Shown one piece after another: positions 13,001 through 19,900 of a stretch of DNA of 64,000 bases (its first letter is position 1; each line of letters opens with the position of its first letter). Both the position numbers and the translations under genes were made by a program. Under the pieces are notes generated by a model, which was not told the origin of the DNA, searched no databases, and saw only the letters and a program-made list of their open reading frames with translations. This DNA is from Methyloversatilis sp. RAC08 (GTDB taxonomy: Bacteria > Pseudomonadota > Gammaproteobacteria > Burkholderiales > Rhodocyclaceae), in the NCBI RefSeq assembly GCF_001713355.1, contig NZ_CP016448.1:3286001-3350000 (forward strand). Direction: 5' to 3'.

Positions 13001-14938
13001 GTGCGGATGAAGACCGCCGGTGCCTTGCTGAGTGCCGCGACGATCGGGCAGGCTGCCGTGCAGTCACGCAACGTGACGCTCGAAGCCGGCAGCGGCAACC
13101 TCGGCCAGGACACGCTGGACCTGATCGTGCAGGTGGCCAACAACGCGACCGTGACGGCACGCGCCGGGGGCGATCTGTTCCTGTCGAATCTGGCGGGTGA
13201 CCTGCGCATCGACCAGATCTACACACCGAGCCTTGCACGCATCCGCTCGGCGGGTGCGCTGGTCGAAGTGTCGTCCGATCTGCAGCGCGACATCCAGGCG
13301 CGCTACCTCAGCCTGTTCGCCGCCACCACCATCGGCGGCGCCGGCAGCAGCGAACTGGACGCGCTGGATCTGGGCGCGTCGCCTGACGGCTGGGTCGAAC
13401 TCGAAGCTGCCGACGGCATCCACGTACGTGCCGTCGATGGTGCGCTCGACGTACGCAGCGCGCTGGCCAGCGCCGGTGACGTCACGCTGCGTTCGCCCGG
13501 CGACCTGAACATCGGCACCATCGAAGCGGGCGGCAATCTGATGCTCGACGCCGCGGGTGACCTGATGCAGTCGGCGCAGACGGTGGCGGCGGTCGGCAAC
13601 ATCGACCTGTCGGCCGCGCGCTACATCATGGCCGACGGGGCGACGCTGCGCGCCCGCGACGGCGGCATCGACATTGCGACCACCGGCGATGTCGTGGTCG
13701 GCCGCATCGAGGCGACGAACAACGCCACTGCCCAGGCACTGCGCATCGTCGCCGGCGGCGGCATTTACGATGGCGGCGACATCGGCACCTACGATCTGGT
13801 CGCCGCCACGCCGGGGGCCGGTGTGGTGCTTGAAGCCCCCGACGGCATCGGCAGCGCGACCTGGAACAACGGGACGCCGCTGCCGGCGGCCGATGCACTG
13901 GAAACCGACATCGCGCTGCTCGACGCGATGTCGACCGCCGGCGGCGTGCAGATCGACGAGAAGGACGATGTCGAGATCGGCGCGATCAACGCCGACGGCG
14001 ATCTGTCGATCAAGGCCGGCGGTACGATCAGCGGCAACAGTGCCTACACCGCGCGCGGCAACCTCGACCTGCTGTCCGGCAACAGCGTGACCGTGCTGGA
14101 AGCGACGGCGGAGGCCGGCAACGCGACGGTGATCGCCGAACAGGACATCATCATGGATTCGGTGACCGCCGGGCAGGGCGTGAAGCTGGAGGCGATCAAC
14201 GGCCGCGTCAGCGTGAAGCGGCTCGCCGGCGATACGCTGGACATTTCCGGCAAGGGCGACATCGATCTCGGTACGCTCAGCGTGAAGTCGAAGATGAGCT
14301 TCAGCACCGAATCGATCACCGCCCGGGTCATTCACACCGGCACGGCGGGTCCGCTGCTGATGAATGTAACGGGACCGCAGGGCGGCATGGCGCGCTGGGT
14401 TGATCTGACGTTCGACAGTCCGATCGGCACGCGGTTTGAGCGGCTGTACTCGCAGGACGCGCGGATCGAGACGGAGCGTGGCTGGCTGGAGGTGCTGGAC
14501 GGACGGATCGACAATCAGGCGCGCTTCATCAACCCGCAGAGCAATGTGTACATGGACAACGTGACGACGGTGATCGAGCCGGCGGACATCCAGCTCAATG
14601 CGCCGGACGGGCGGTTTGCGCTGCGCCTGGAGCGCTACCGTCTGGTGACGGACGAGACCGCGCTGACGCGCAGCCCGCTGCACGAAGTGGTCAATGCGAC
14701 GGACCCGGACAACAGCGGTCGTGAGGAGTCGCGCAACGCGATCGAAGGACGGGTGCCGAATCCGACGCGCCCGCAGGCGGTCAATGTGGTGCCGGCGCTG
14801 TCGCAGATCGCGATCAACATTCCGCTGGACATCCCGGCCGTGAATTCGGGCGAGGAAGAGACGGAAGAGGAAGCCGAGGCCCGCCGCCAGGCCGAGGACG
14901 AGGCAGAGAATGACACCCCGAAGGAGACGGCACAGTGA
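2..14938 (+). CDS. Giant two-partner-secretion exoprotein (FHA/LktA-like filamentous adhesin), copy 1, 5' end outside window
   Basis: A type Vb (two-partner) exoprotein expected to be threaded through the TpsB encoded next and displayed or released as a long beta-helix. The window opens inside the gene. By comparison with copy 2 the first visible codon (2-4) is residue 48, so about 47 residues including the signal peptide are missing, giving a full length near 5,025 aa; 4,978 codons are visible. The N-terminal TPS/haemagglutination domain has the NPHG version of the family NPNG motif (near base 253) and a VLIDPLNI segment near base 946. The passenger is built from repeats of about 50-55 residues of the type N-x-I-x-N-T-T-x-A alternating with glycine/alanine-rich strands. 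A Ser/Gly linker lies at 3745-3850. Two CX4C pairs (9998-10015, 11444-11461) are the only cysteines I noticed. The C-terminus is an acidic Glu-rich tail. Ligand and role (adhesion, biofilm, competition) cannot be read from the sequence. Confidence 0.9.
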   Translation, partial: ADGRTLTTVSTVGAVTDIRTGTIAGNAGFNSFNTFSVNSGHTANLHVPSGAVNLVNIVRDARSDIHGTLNAIRDGRIGGNVFFANPHGFVVGAGGVVNVGSLSVSTPTQRFADRFFVNGQPDAGSVGQLLNGTAPLSSAAIRIDGQINAADGVTLAAGTVSVAGAVLTGARFEGRAPDFTDIVNTQGVSAGSRLVERAGRIYIAADEDIEIAGTLDARGGGGTDGGDIDLRAGRDIVVDIDAMVTAAGDGEGSDGGRVYSMAERSAVIRSGAVMDASAGASGDGGFVEFSAKDTVELAGGQFLADGRAGGAAGLVLIDPLNIVLSANLLRGAGGYTGIPAGPDSGVSVTGANLLLQATNKITVNENIVVSSRLVDSDHVDGASIGHSGSITFEAREIELKSGSKVLAHATGAFSAGDVSLLASDINAIGAVRSADARIKVENATIRGANIKLSALADTSQIVQLLETAPNISLSQAQTFLDTEMDDISDGPGGEYLAITTDATALTEIKGSSISGSGDVTIKAHAGARAGFEKIATADVTIGDHNGVASEISGRKVDVAATSDTSLTFNVLGNALRLADQSWLPAEDSGEVQLLNDQLFDFSSIPLVSLSESTARVTVTGATELAATDTLTLSSSATSAAKPTFAGLVVFSVAWGESTAIAETKVQGTTQLSSGNATSVKAVTDTELNVTASVNSTNKPIDATFVRASNNATTSAIIGDDTTTNAGSVAVEANTKADISAGAIASNTGGSGLGISVAVTTSTTNTTATLGGDVTTTNGDVKVDATTDIAKNSSAAEAATLGNPNTLSAKMTNFTAGIQRNVGSSILGATGLVSSGTASKITDFMFPGIKEGKFNAAGAVSYTDSENNASASIAAGASVKAHGKVDVVSLINDRPSASADAKATSTGTAIGGSVVIANFLNNSDAWIGDLAEVDARGAIRVDAQTHIPYPWQIDWSSPAVILNHLQGNLLDLVLTTFALNSASGKSGVGLAAAVTVFTLENNSNAWVGEGAKLNTIYDNAVDAALDLSGQSVTVYAKNDVNTVNAAGILSKKFLGSGGGKAAIGGSANVLTVSGEAVAGIRDGADVRAEQDVEVKAESNNQMVTVTEAGGSSDQVGIQGTLSMNTVRTDTIAYIDDKAKVDAGKNLTIEADSEIRTISVAGGIVVTKGPVGIGLSVSLNTLDADVRAFIGNRSPLVDLAPSTGVIKVGDNLTLNATADTEIGAYSLAGAVATSSKSQTDVPADAGETQDGGSSAAVAGSGSSSGGSAGSGSSGGGAGSGTGKGKFGIAVSGDASVNDIEADTLAYISSGVQIQQADNVSVTADNTLDINALSGAVTISTQQDGNSIAGSYAQNTLAGTTSAYIADASVTQNGTLTISADVDGNIKTLSATLAGAKGKAGVAGSVSINEISNTTHAYIARSSLSGVSNAFINASDLSGIQSVAGAIAFGGKAGIGLSFAWNKLDNDTLVYVDDSDLQASGSITLDAQTDNDIDTISASLGLSKGPLAGSGAVAINTIHNTTEARVSGKKTALGMDAGTGISLLAKDDSEIFALAGAIGATSGNAGIGASVAWSEVGNTVKATIAGGADVRTTNGELKVDAAADTRIDATAVAGGVADKVAVSGSFSSVETDNTVSASIIGSKVQADNNAVIVTARDTSGMLSIAGSAALSLGGAAIGVGIAYNVIDNTTEALVTNSDVDGTSIRLEATENAEIEAVAAGGGGSAKVAVTGSLGINTISNSTVAHASGSDLDASGDIMIKARDESEILSISGAASGAGTAAVGAAGSYNSIGGEVRAEMSGGSADGANVRIDAERQGTLDVWAIAGSAAGTAGFAGSIALNNAGGGTTARIDDGAIVNATGNAVVTAEADDFIKSRAGSVAFGGSIGAAGGIAFNDIQSTTTAEVTGANTSVTALGNGLADLIDSGALSAYNNNQLPSQQPLSGRQQKDSVKGVSVVASSTAMVENIALSAAGGGNAGVAATVGIAMMGGSTTAQVTSGATLNASLGSGDQEARVAAYHHDQIGSATGGAAIGGDAGIGGAADTAVVSHVTTANVDNATLKANKAVTVDAGSTSKFEQAILAVGGGTYAGLAGTIGVLLVDGTTQALVHKSDLESQGTIKVEATSDTEVDIDAGALAVSGVAGVGITAAVTVIEQTTLARVSGDSSRESRLDADGATTIRADSHFDQEVLAATAAAAGGVGVAGTINVVLAKGTTDAQVGTGVEINSDTAFGGTDAQDVFIEADDLIKVESGVGSLGVGIGGAGVGAAVDVVLVRSGSSATVATGAKITADGDISVTADSVRDIDSTTAAAAGGLSAGIAGAVSVISIGTRPDGDASDNTTGSVSKATELASRSATGNQIDSDTDAADASAARANAARAGINASSDFNATPSNTSAAAIVASGATLNAGGNVEVLAHTRSDTDATAIGAAISGGVSLGGGIAISMVEDRTVASLAGSTTASGDVTVRATDDQPDVSKLRTYAGGAGLAGLAASFAWHEKSSTATASLGGIVTASTGSVTVNAKVDHNLDAEGGAAALGVVGIGAAIAYVDETSSAEAQLLNGADITAESLDVYGQSRTTSKGEVEAAAGGIVAGAGADANVSDESAARATVGNNVKVTTVGGLTQIRADSDPVAEAITVGIAVSAGLSIGVSLAEATVDTDSLVTIGTDFDVTAGNLTLKAQTLPRSGRETANADALAAGGGLLLGATATEAVATVESITRVQMGAGHDIKLGNGVFNTLSKSIVSGLSDVSGIAIGFIAAGGNSAETTVDSTTEALIGAGTINAGSIVIRSESSDTLDAESESGAGGLGVLLAASVVNDADATTTTQVAGTLRAATVDIDAKHTTDFQGTADSTSASVAGYSGAWVTNTVDNTTKVELLNGTRIENAQTVDIDAETRVIKGSAGADWTVQAASGGILSGASGASYSTIRNDTDVLIGSNAFIDARVAGLNAGAIRIGAKNDVDVYDAVLLDTGGAIAIAHTESYIMADKNDADITVGAGTLVQSDGDIVLDARTEAIIDTEAQSKTYGLAGAPSGESLSRLITSNDIHLNGARLESEENIRLLAGHNNNLVADAETRLWNKTVIPINSVPDAHGEIRQDNRISIAAYSADLTGITGIREQQIARAAVASVKDIDLKAGEGSHTTRGYGSGTDLYREALEALGRIFDDDISLDIKGGSQFTDSRSGVNVNGTVFAGTRHHQYLEFGANGQMVRQSENMSFSRRNNVSLAREIQSRIDALQLLYNEYINDNPDIANGFLNDIQILQARQTQLGVGATVNFVDVDPAAAYTGNISITGDWLTGASSAELIAPGDSIIEVINNGNQFLRIKPGVAALDCMAALCIPGEAGGLVTLNGVRVSSTAEINARNQYGQVASFGAGNVVDRTNSPDPKILLKNTYEDPVNLNALRPEIHVDGDLSNARGIVKIESTGSVLVASNVIAQTIDIATKGDFIKTFSLGFSHLAGDPSLYDVVAGYINSAGNFFNGFQQHYEAIAKSEFGVATSAFSTTPWYNTYKAYSVANAGLTSEGSTIAGNNVFISGEKLNINGLIQSGLTDYNLTINSTVLNQARAANGGWVALELPSAGSTLADVFRPKVRWDSASNTLELGSIQVEGGYMQFYGDIFSTGNGQLKVRDGYGRIEVNNTSGASLALNRLDTGSAAAGTIKIIDTSTKLNGKPLETVITRLNGQVTYTQTNASSDGLRPTVNVLGDASGRLATYNPRGERRFKWINAETYDVYKWETYSKSLLFDAAFLDALSKDPGGRSGGDTTTTRTERISGDWLAQDNRTADYIMDFTKTRTGVATKGVDSLWIVDSYGSDCAGDLCVSKTYVSRKEWEWTERNYYVHSLNASKSINIQFIGHDTGLLNVSSNGALALQGAVRNLTGNTSLSGTGIVAGDVAQIIAGNLTMTATNGSIGGPALAGSNHIKLDLQGTGALTATATGGVALWETKGDLRLVNVTGGNGSLVDLKADANLVDANGTANNVAGGFVRLTSENAGIGSIADPLEIDVRSSNGWIETSAAGDTGLTETDGDMRLLAVSANGGDVRLESVNGSILDVNDAQQVDVETRTQLLQVAQRARLTASAGANQSIDNTLKAYNDQKEQDYLQYWQMRGLKENFDATGVSTGFTAAAYDAGYTFVLDAQTAQALRTANGWGDAEIAAYQNQRTAFFHQAAAEFGTGSASTFNKNFSYNVATQDATRADALRDGGAWTEAEVTNRIAAGLFKDTSDTEVLIEEANVIGENIQLIAARGIGKESTALVIGTNPTAWSEDEQLALIAAERADVRIDTDAKTITILRKDDVDFTAQNNGTITATATDSIYLGSEEDVRVALIATPADVRMKTAGALLSAATIGQAAVQSRNVTLEAGSGNLGQDTLDLIVQVANNATVTARAGGDLFLSNLAGDLRIDQIYTPSLARIRSAGALVEVSSDLQRDIQARYLSLFAATTIGGAGSSELDALDLGASPDGWVELEAADGIHVRAVDGALDVRSALASAGDVTLRSPGDLNIGTIEAGGNLMLDAAGDLMQSAQTVAAVGNIDLSAARYIMADGATLRARDGGIDIATTGDVVVGRIEATNNATAQALRIVAGGGIYDGGDIGTYDLVAATPGAGVVLEAPDGIGSATWNNGTPLPAADALETDIALLDAMSTAGGVQIDEKDDVEIGAINADGDLSIKAGGTISGNSAYTARGNLDLLSGNSVTVLEATAEAGNATVIAEQDIIMDSVTAGQGVKLEAINGRVSVKRLAGDTLDISGKGDIDLGTLSVKSKMSFSTESITARVIHTGTAGPLLMNVTGPQGGMARWVDLTFDSPIGTRFERLYSQDARIETERGWLEVLDGRIDNQARFINPQSNVYMDNVTTVIEPADIQLNAPDGRFALRLERYRLVTDETALTRSPLHEVVNATDPDNSGREESRNAIEGRVPNPTRPQAVNVVPALSQIAINIPLDIPAVNSGEEETEEEAEARRQAEDEAENDTPKETAQ

Positions 14939-16663
14939 GGCGCACACCCAGGTTGTTCAGCAGGCAGTCCCGCAGGACCCCGCTGGCCGTGGCCGCACTG
15001 ACGTGCGCGCTGGGCGCTGTGTTGCCGGCGCAGGCGCAGGTTGCGCCGCAGCTGCCGCCGGCGGCCGACCCGGGCAGCATCCAGCAGCGCTCGCTGGAGC
15101 TTGAGCGGCGGCTGCGCGAAGAGCGCGAACGCCGGCCGGAGTCGGAGCCGTCGATCGACCGCGAAGGGCTCAAGCCTGCGCCGGCGAAGAAGCCGACGGT
15201 GACGTCGAAGTTCCTGCTCAAGCGCATCGACTTCACGAAGTCGGAGCTGCTGTCGGAGGAGACGCTGCGCGGGCTGGCCGCGACGGTGGAAGGGCGCGAA
15301 GTCACGCTGGCCGAGGTGGTCGAGGTGGTCGAGCGGATCAACACGCTGTACCGGGAGCGCGGCATCCCGACCGCGCAGGCGGTGCTGCCGGCGCAGGAAG
15401 TGGCCGACGGCAACGTGACGATCAAACTGGTCGAAGGGCGTGTGGGTGACATTCTGCTCGAAGGGAACGCGAGCACGGCGGACAGCTTCATCCTGTCGCG
15501 GCTGGGACAGACGAAGGGTGAGCTGGCGGACGTGGGCGCACTCGAGCGCAGCATGATGCGCTTCAACCGCAGCCAGGACGTGCAGCTGCGCGCCGAACTG
15601 AAGCCGGGCGCCAAGTTCGGCGAAACCGATGTGGCGCTGACGGCGGTGGAGCCGCCGAAGCACGAAATGCGCGTGTTCGCCGACACCAGCGGCAGCTACG
15701 CGACCGGGGTGTATCGGGCCGGCGTGTTCTACCAGAACCGCAGCCTGTTCGGCTTTCGGGACGCGTTGAGCGCGTCGCTGATCGGCGCGGAGACGGGCGG
15801 TCACGAGGGGCGCGCGCTGTCGTACAGCATACCGCTGGGCACGCTGGGCACGCGGCTCACGCTGTCCTGGTTCGAAGACCACACGCGGATCAGGAACGGC
15901 CCGTTCGCGCCGCTGCGCATCCGCGGTGAATCGACGGCCTGGACGGCGCTGCTGCGCCACCCGCTGCTGATCGGGAAGAACTACCAGCTCGATGTGCTGG
16001 GCGGGGCGAAGAAGCGCAAGACGGAAAGCTGGATCGAGGGTCGCAAGTTCCAGTCGACGGACATCGAGGACGTGTCGGCGGGCGTGGATGCGCAGTGGTG
16101 GGAAAGCGACCGGATCTGGACCGGATCGCTGACCTACTCGGCGGGGGATGCGGACCCGATAGACGACGTGGTGTCGGAGTCGTTCAAGATCTGGCGCGGC
16201 TCGGTGCGCCGGGTGCAGGAGCTGGGTGAGGGGTGGTCGGTGCACAACACGGTGGCGTTTCAATACACGCGCGACGAGAACCTGACCTCGAGCGAGCAAT
16301 TCCTGATCGGCGGCGAGGGGAGTGTGCGCGGTTACCAGACGGGTCTGTTCAGCGGCGACAAGGGGCTGATCGCGTCGGTGGAGCTGCACCACCCGCTGCC
16401 GCAGGCGCCGGTGGCGCCGATCAGGACGAGCGGGTTCCTGTTTCTGGACTACGGCGCGGTGGAGCCGTTCCGACCGCCGGAATCGACGCGCGGCAGCGAC
16501 ACGATGGCGAGCTACGGCTGGGGTCTGAACGCGAACATCAATCAGAACATATCGGCGCGGGTGACGCTGGGGCTGCCGATCCGCGACCGGCCGCAGGAGC
16601 CGCGCGGCTACTACGTGCATGTGCAGGTCGTCGCACAGGTGTTCTGACCGCGCCGCGCAAGGC
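14336..16663 (+). repeat. Identical 2.33-kb repeat, copy 1 (tpsA 3' end plus whole tpsB)
   Basis: Matches 30842-33169 at a constant offset of 16,506 with no mismatch seen by eye. It covers the last 200 codons of tpsA, all of tpsB and 16 bp beyond its stop codon. Both edges are abrupt: the left edge lies inside the tpsA reading frame and the right edge in the intergenic DNA. Confidence 0.93.
14935..16647 (+). CDS. TpsB outer-membrane transporter (ShlB/FhaC/HecB family), copy 1
   Basis: Omp85-superfamily pore that recognises the TPS domain of the upstream exoprotein and moves it across the outer membrane. The 570 aa are normal for the family. The GTG start shares the GTGA overlap with the tpsA stop, and an AAGGAG ribosome site lies about 10 bp upstream, so translation is probably coupled. 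A signal peptide ends near residue 34 (AQA/QVA). A Pro/Arg/Glu-rich linker (35-90) is followed by two POTRA domains (about 92-170 and 171-240, starting FLLKRIDF) and a 16-strand-type barrel. The barrel carries the VRGY motif of the L6 loop at 464-467 and an FLFLDYG strand. The protein is identical to the second copy at 31441-33153. Confidence 0.95.
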   Translation: MRRTPRLFSRQSRRTPLAVAALTCALGAVLPAQAQVAPQLPPAADPGSIQQRSLELERRLREERERRPESEPSIDREGLKPAPAKKPTVTSKFLLKRIDFTKSELLSEETLRGLAATVEGREVTLAEVVEVVERINTLYRERGIPTAQAVLPAQEVADGNVTIKLVEGRVGDILLEGNASTADSFILSRLGQTKGELADVGALERSMMRFNRSQDVQLRAELKPGAKFGETDVALTAVEPPKHEMRVFADTSGSYATGVYRAGVFYQNRSLFGFRDALSASLIGAETGGHEGRALSYSIPLGTLGTRLTLSWFEDHTRIRNGPFAPLRIRGESTAWTALLRHPLLIGKNYQLDVLGGAKKRKTESWIEGRKFQSTDIEDVSAGVDAQWWESDRIWTGSLTYSAGDADPIDDVVSESFKIWRGSVRRVQELGEGWSVHNTVAFQYTRDENLTSSEQFLIGGEGSVRGYQTGLFSGDKGLIASVELHHPLPQAPVAPIRTSGFLFLDYGAVEPFRPPESTRGSDTMASYGWGLNANINQNISARVTLGLPIRDRPQEPRGYYVHVQVVAQVF

Positions 16664-16840
16664 CCGGGATTGCCCGGCACGCCCGACCCGTCGGGTGGTG
16701 CCGGCGCGGCGCCCAGCTTTTGCAGCGGCGGGAAATTGATGAAAATCCTTTCTGGAACAGCGTTTTGAGTTGAAGCGATCCGGCCGTCTTCCGGCAAGGC
16801 TCGGCGCATCTTGTGTTCCCGGATCACCGCGGATCCGGTC

Positions 16841-16862
16841 GTGACACGTCACATCTCGTGAC
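16841..16862. promoter_or_regulatory. GTGAC-type inverted/direct repeat, possible operator
   Basis: GTGAC-AC-GTCAC forms an inverted repeat at 16841-16852, and a third GTGAC follows at 16858-16862. The cluster lies about 75-95 bp upstream of the second tpsA start, a usual place for a regulator site. The regulator is unknown. Confidence 0.35.
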
Positions 16863-16877
16863 ATTGCGCAAGATCAA

Positions 16878-16894
16878 GTAGGAGTTTGTCCTAC
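16878..16894. promoter_or_regulatory. Perfect inverted repeat GTAGGA-N5-TCCTAC upstream of tpsA copy 2
   Basis: Six-base perfect arms with a five-base spacer, ending 42 bp before the ATG. It could be a hairpin in the mRNA leader or a response-regulator operator. The TAGGA/TCCTA arms recall the inverted heptads of NarL/BvgA-type regulators, but that is only a resemblance. Confidence 0.4.
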
Positions 16895-16936
16895 ACGCGC
16901 ACATTGGTTTCTTTGGTGATCGAAAAGGATCAGGCA

Positions 16937-19900
16937 ATGAAACCGACGCGCTCCACTTCAAGTCTGCCCGGCTTGCGCACGCTATCGGCGGCGCTCGCGC
17001 CCTCGTTCTGCACCCTGGCCGGCATGGCGAGTCTGCCGCTGCTGATGTCGCCGGCGGCGTGGGCGCAGGCGATCCAGGCGGATGGCCGGACGCTGACGAC
17101 GGTGAGCACGGTCGGTGCGGTGACGGACATCCGGACCGGGACGATCGCGGGCAACGCCGGTTTTAACTCGTTCAACACGTTCAGCGTCAATTCGGGGCAC
17201 ACGGCGAATCTGCACGTGCCGAGCGGGGCGGTGAATCTGGTGAACATCGTGCGCGATGCGCGCAGCGACATCCACGGCACGCTGAACGCGATCCGCGACG
17301 GGCGCATCGGCGGCAATGTGTTCTTTGCCAACCCGCACGGATTTGTCGTCGGCGCGGGTGGCGTGGTGAATGTGGGTTCGCTGTCGGTGAGCACGCCGAC
17401 GCAGCGCTTCGCGGACCGCTTCTTCGTCAATGGTCAGCCGGACGCCGGATCGGTGGGCCAGTTGCTCAATGGCACGGCGCCGCTGTCGAGCGCGGCGATC
17501 CGCATCGACGGGCAGATCAATGCGGCAGACGGGGTGACGCTGGCGGCGGGCACGGTGAGCGTGGCCGGAGCGGTGCTGACGGGTGCGCGCTTCGAAGGTC
17601 GCGCGCCGGACTTCACCGACATCGTGAATACGCAGGGTGTGAGCGCGGGCAGCCGGCTGGTCGAGCGGGCGGGGCGCATCTACATCGCGGCGGACGAGGA
17701 CATCGAGATTGCCGGCACGCTGGATGCGCGCGGCGGCGGCGGCACCGACGGGGGCGACATCGATCTGCGGGCCGGGCGCGACATCGTGGTCGACATCGAC
17801 GCGATGGTGACGGCGGCGGGCGATGGTGAGGGCTCGGACGGCGGGCGCGTGTATTCGATGGCCGAGCGCAGCGCAGTGATTCGCAGCGGTGCGGTGATGG
17901 ACGCGAGTGCGGGGGCGAGCGGCGATGGCGGCTTCGTCGAGTTTTCGGCGAAGGATACGGTGGAGCTGGCCGGCGGGCAGTTTCTGGCTGACGGGCGGGC
18001 GGGCGGCGCAGCCGGTCTGGTGCTGATCGATCCGCTGAACATCGTGCTCAGTGCGAACCTGCTGCGCGGTGCGGGCGGCTACACCGGCATTCCGGCGGGG
18101 CCGGACAATGGCGTTACGGTGACGGCCGCCAACCTGCTGCTGCAGGCGGACAACAGGATCACGGTGAACGAAAACGTGACGGTATCCAGCCGCCGCGTCG
18201 CCGGAACCGACGCGGCAAGTCACGCGACCGGCGCTTCGGTCGGGCCGTCCGGCGACATCACCTTCGAAGCGAAGCACATCGACCTGAAGTCCGGCAGCAA
18301 GGTGCTGGCGCACGCCGACGGCGATTTCGCCCCTTTCGGAGGCGACATCCAGTTGCTGGCCACGGACAACCAGTCGACGCCGGTGCTGGGCTCGGTCGAC
18401 GATTCCATCGCGTCCATCACCGTCAACAACGCCACCGTCACGGGGCGCGACGTCACGCTGAAGGCCGACGCGAACGACAAGTGGGTGTGGACGGGCGAGG
18501 AATACACCGACGCGCTGCTGGAATTTCTCGACGATCTGGCGCTGGTGGTCGATGCCACCGTGTCGGTTGCCCACGCCACGATAGATGTCGATGGCGGCGC
18601 GCGCATCGAAGCGAGTGGTGATCTGAAGATCGAATCGGTGGCGGTGACCGATGCGTCGATGCGGGTGGTCGGGTCCGTGCTCGGCATCGGCTACGGCGAA
18701 ACCGACGCGCTGGCCACCGTGGACATCAGGCGCGCCACATTGTCGTCCGGCGGCGCGATGACGCTGCGCTCGCAGGCCGACAGCACGATGCTGGTCAAGG
18801 TCGACACGATCAACACCGGCCACTACAACAACATGCTGTCGACGGCGAGCGAGTACGCCAACTTCGCCTTCGCCGTCGGTATCGCGAACCAGCGGTCCGA
18901 AACGACGGTCGGCAGCGCGGCGGTGATCGAAAGGGCGGCATCGCTCGATGTCGAGGCGACCGGTGCGAAGTCGATCGAGGTGTCGGCCACCGGCAGTTCG
19001 TTCAAGGATGGCATGGCGTCGTCCGGCATTGCCGTGCTGGTGAACACCACCACGATGACCGCCTCGCTCGGCGCCACGGTGACCGATGCCGGCCGCGTGA
19101 GCGTGACGGCTTCGCTGGCCGACGACGCGCAGACCGAGGTGAGTGCATCGGCCGGCACCGCGGGCGATCCCAATCCCGAAGAGGGTTTCAGCAACGCCCG
19201 CCCGATCGATGTGGCGCTGTTCGAGAAGCTGACTGCCTTCGTCGCCGATGTGCCGAACAAGGATGCGCGCGCCGGGTCGAGCGGCAACTTCGGCCTGTCG
19301 GCGTCCTTCGCATGGGTCGACAACAGCAATGCGGTGAAGGCCGAAATCGCCGCCGGTGCGAATGTGACTTCGCGCGGCCGGGTCGACGTGTTCGCGAATG
19401 CAGAGGAATCGCTGTCTTTCGAAACGTCGGCCGCCGTCGACGAGCGCTCGCTCGAAGCGCCCGATCCCGATCATCCGCTGCCGCCCGACGAACAGAAAAA
19501 GAAGACGGAAGAAAAGAAGAAGATCGCGATCTCCGGTTCGATCGCGGTGATCGACGTGACGCATCGCACCGATGCGCTGATCGGCGATGGTGCGACGGTG
19601 AATGCGGGCGGTGCCATCACGGTCGCCGCCGACACGAAGCTGACGCCGTTCTGGACGCAATGGGTCGACGCCTACGACACCCTCGACACGATGGACTGGG
19701 CCGACCCCGACGCGTGGACCAATCTGGGCGGCAACCTGTTCGACCTGATCGGCCAGCCGATCAATGCGACTTCGTGGGTGCAGAGTGGCGTCGAGAGCGA
19801 GCGGCTGTCCTTCGCCGGAGCGGTCGACCACTTCACCCTCGACAGCCAGGCCAACGCGAAGATCGGTTCGGCGCAGATCAACGCCGGCACCGCACCGCTG

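Larger units (their letters stand above)
16648..16936 (+). promoter_or_regulatory. Leader region between unit 1 tpsB and unit 2 tpsA
   Basis: A 289-bp non-coding stretch that must contain any independent promoter of unit 2. After 16 bp shared with the end of unit 2 it is unique. It holds a small stem-loop (CCCGAC-CC-GTCGGG, 16682-16695) and the two inverted repeats listed separately. No convincing -35/-10 pair was recognised. Confidence 0.5.

Noticed and set aside
14635-16827. 730-codon minus-strand frame opposite tpsB (and its twin at 31141-33126)
   Set aside because: It is an Arg/His-rich shadow of tpsB. It recurs only because the DNA is duplicated.
16886-16936. TTG-initiated extension of tpsA copy 2
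   Set aside because: It would start inside the inverted repeat, lacks a spaced ribosome site and would put 17 residues ahead of a complete signal peptide.
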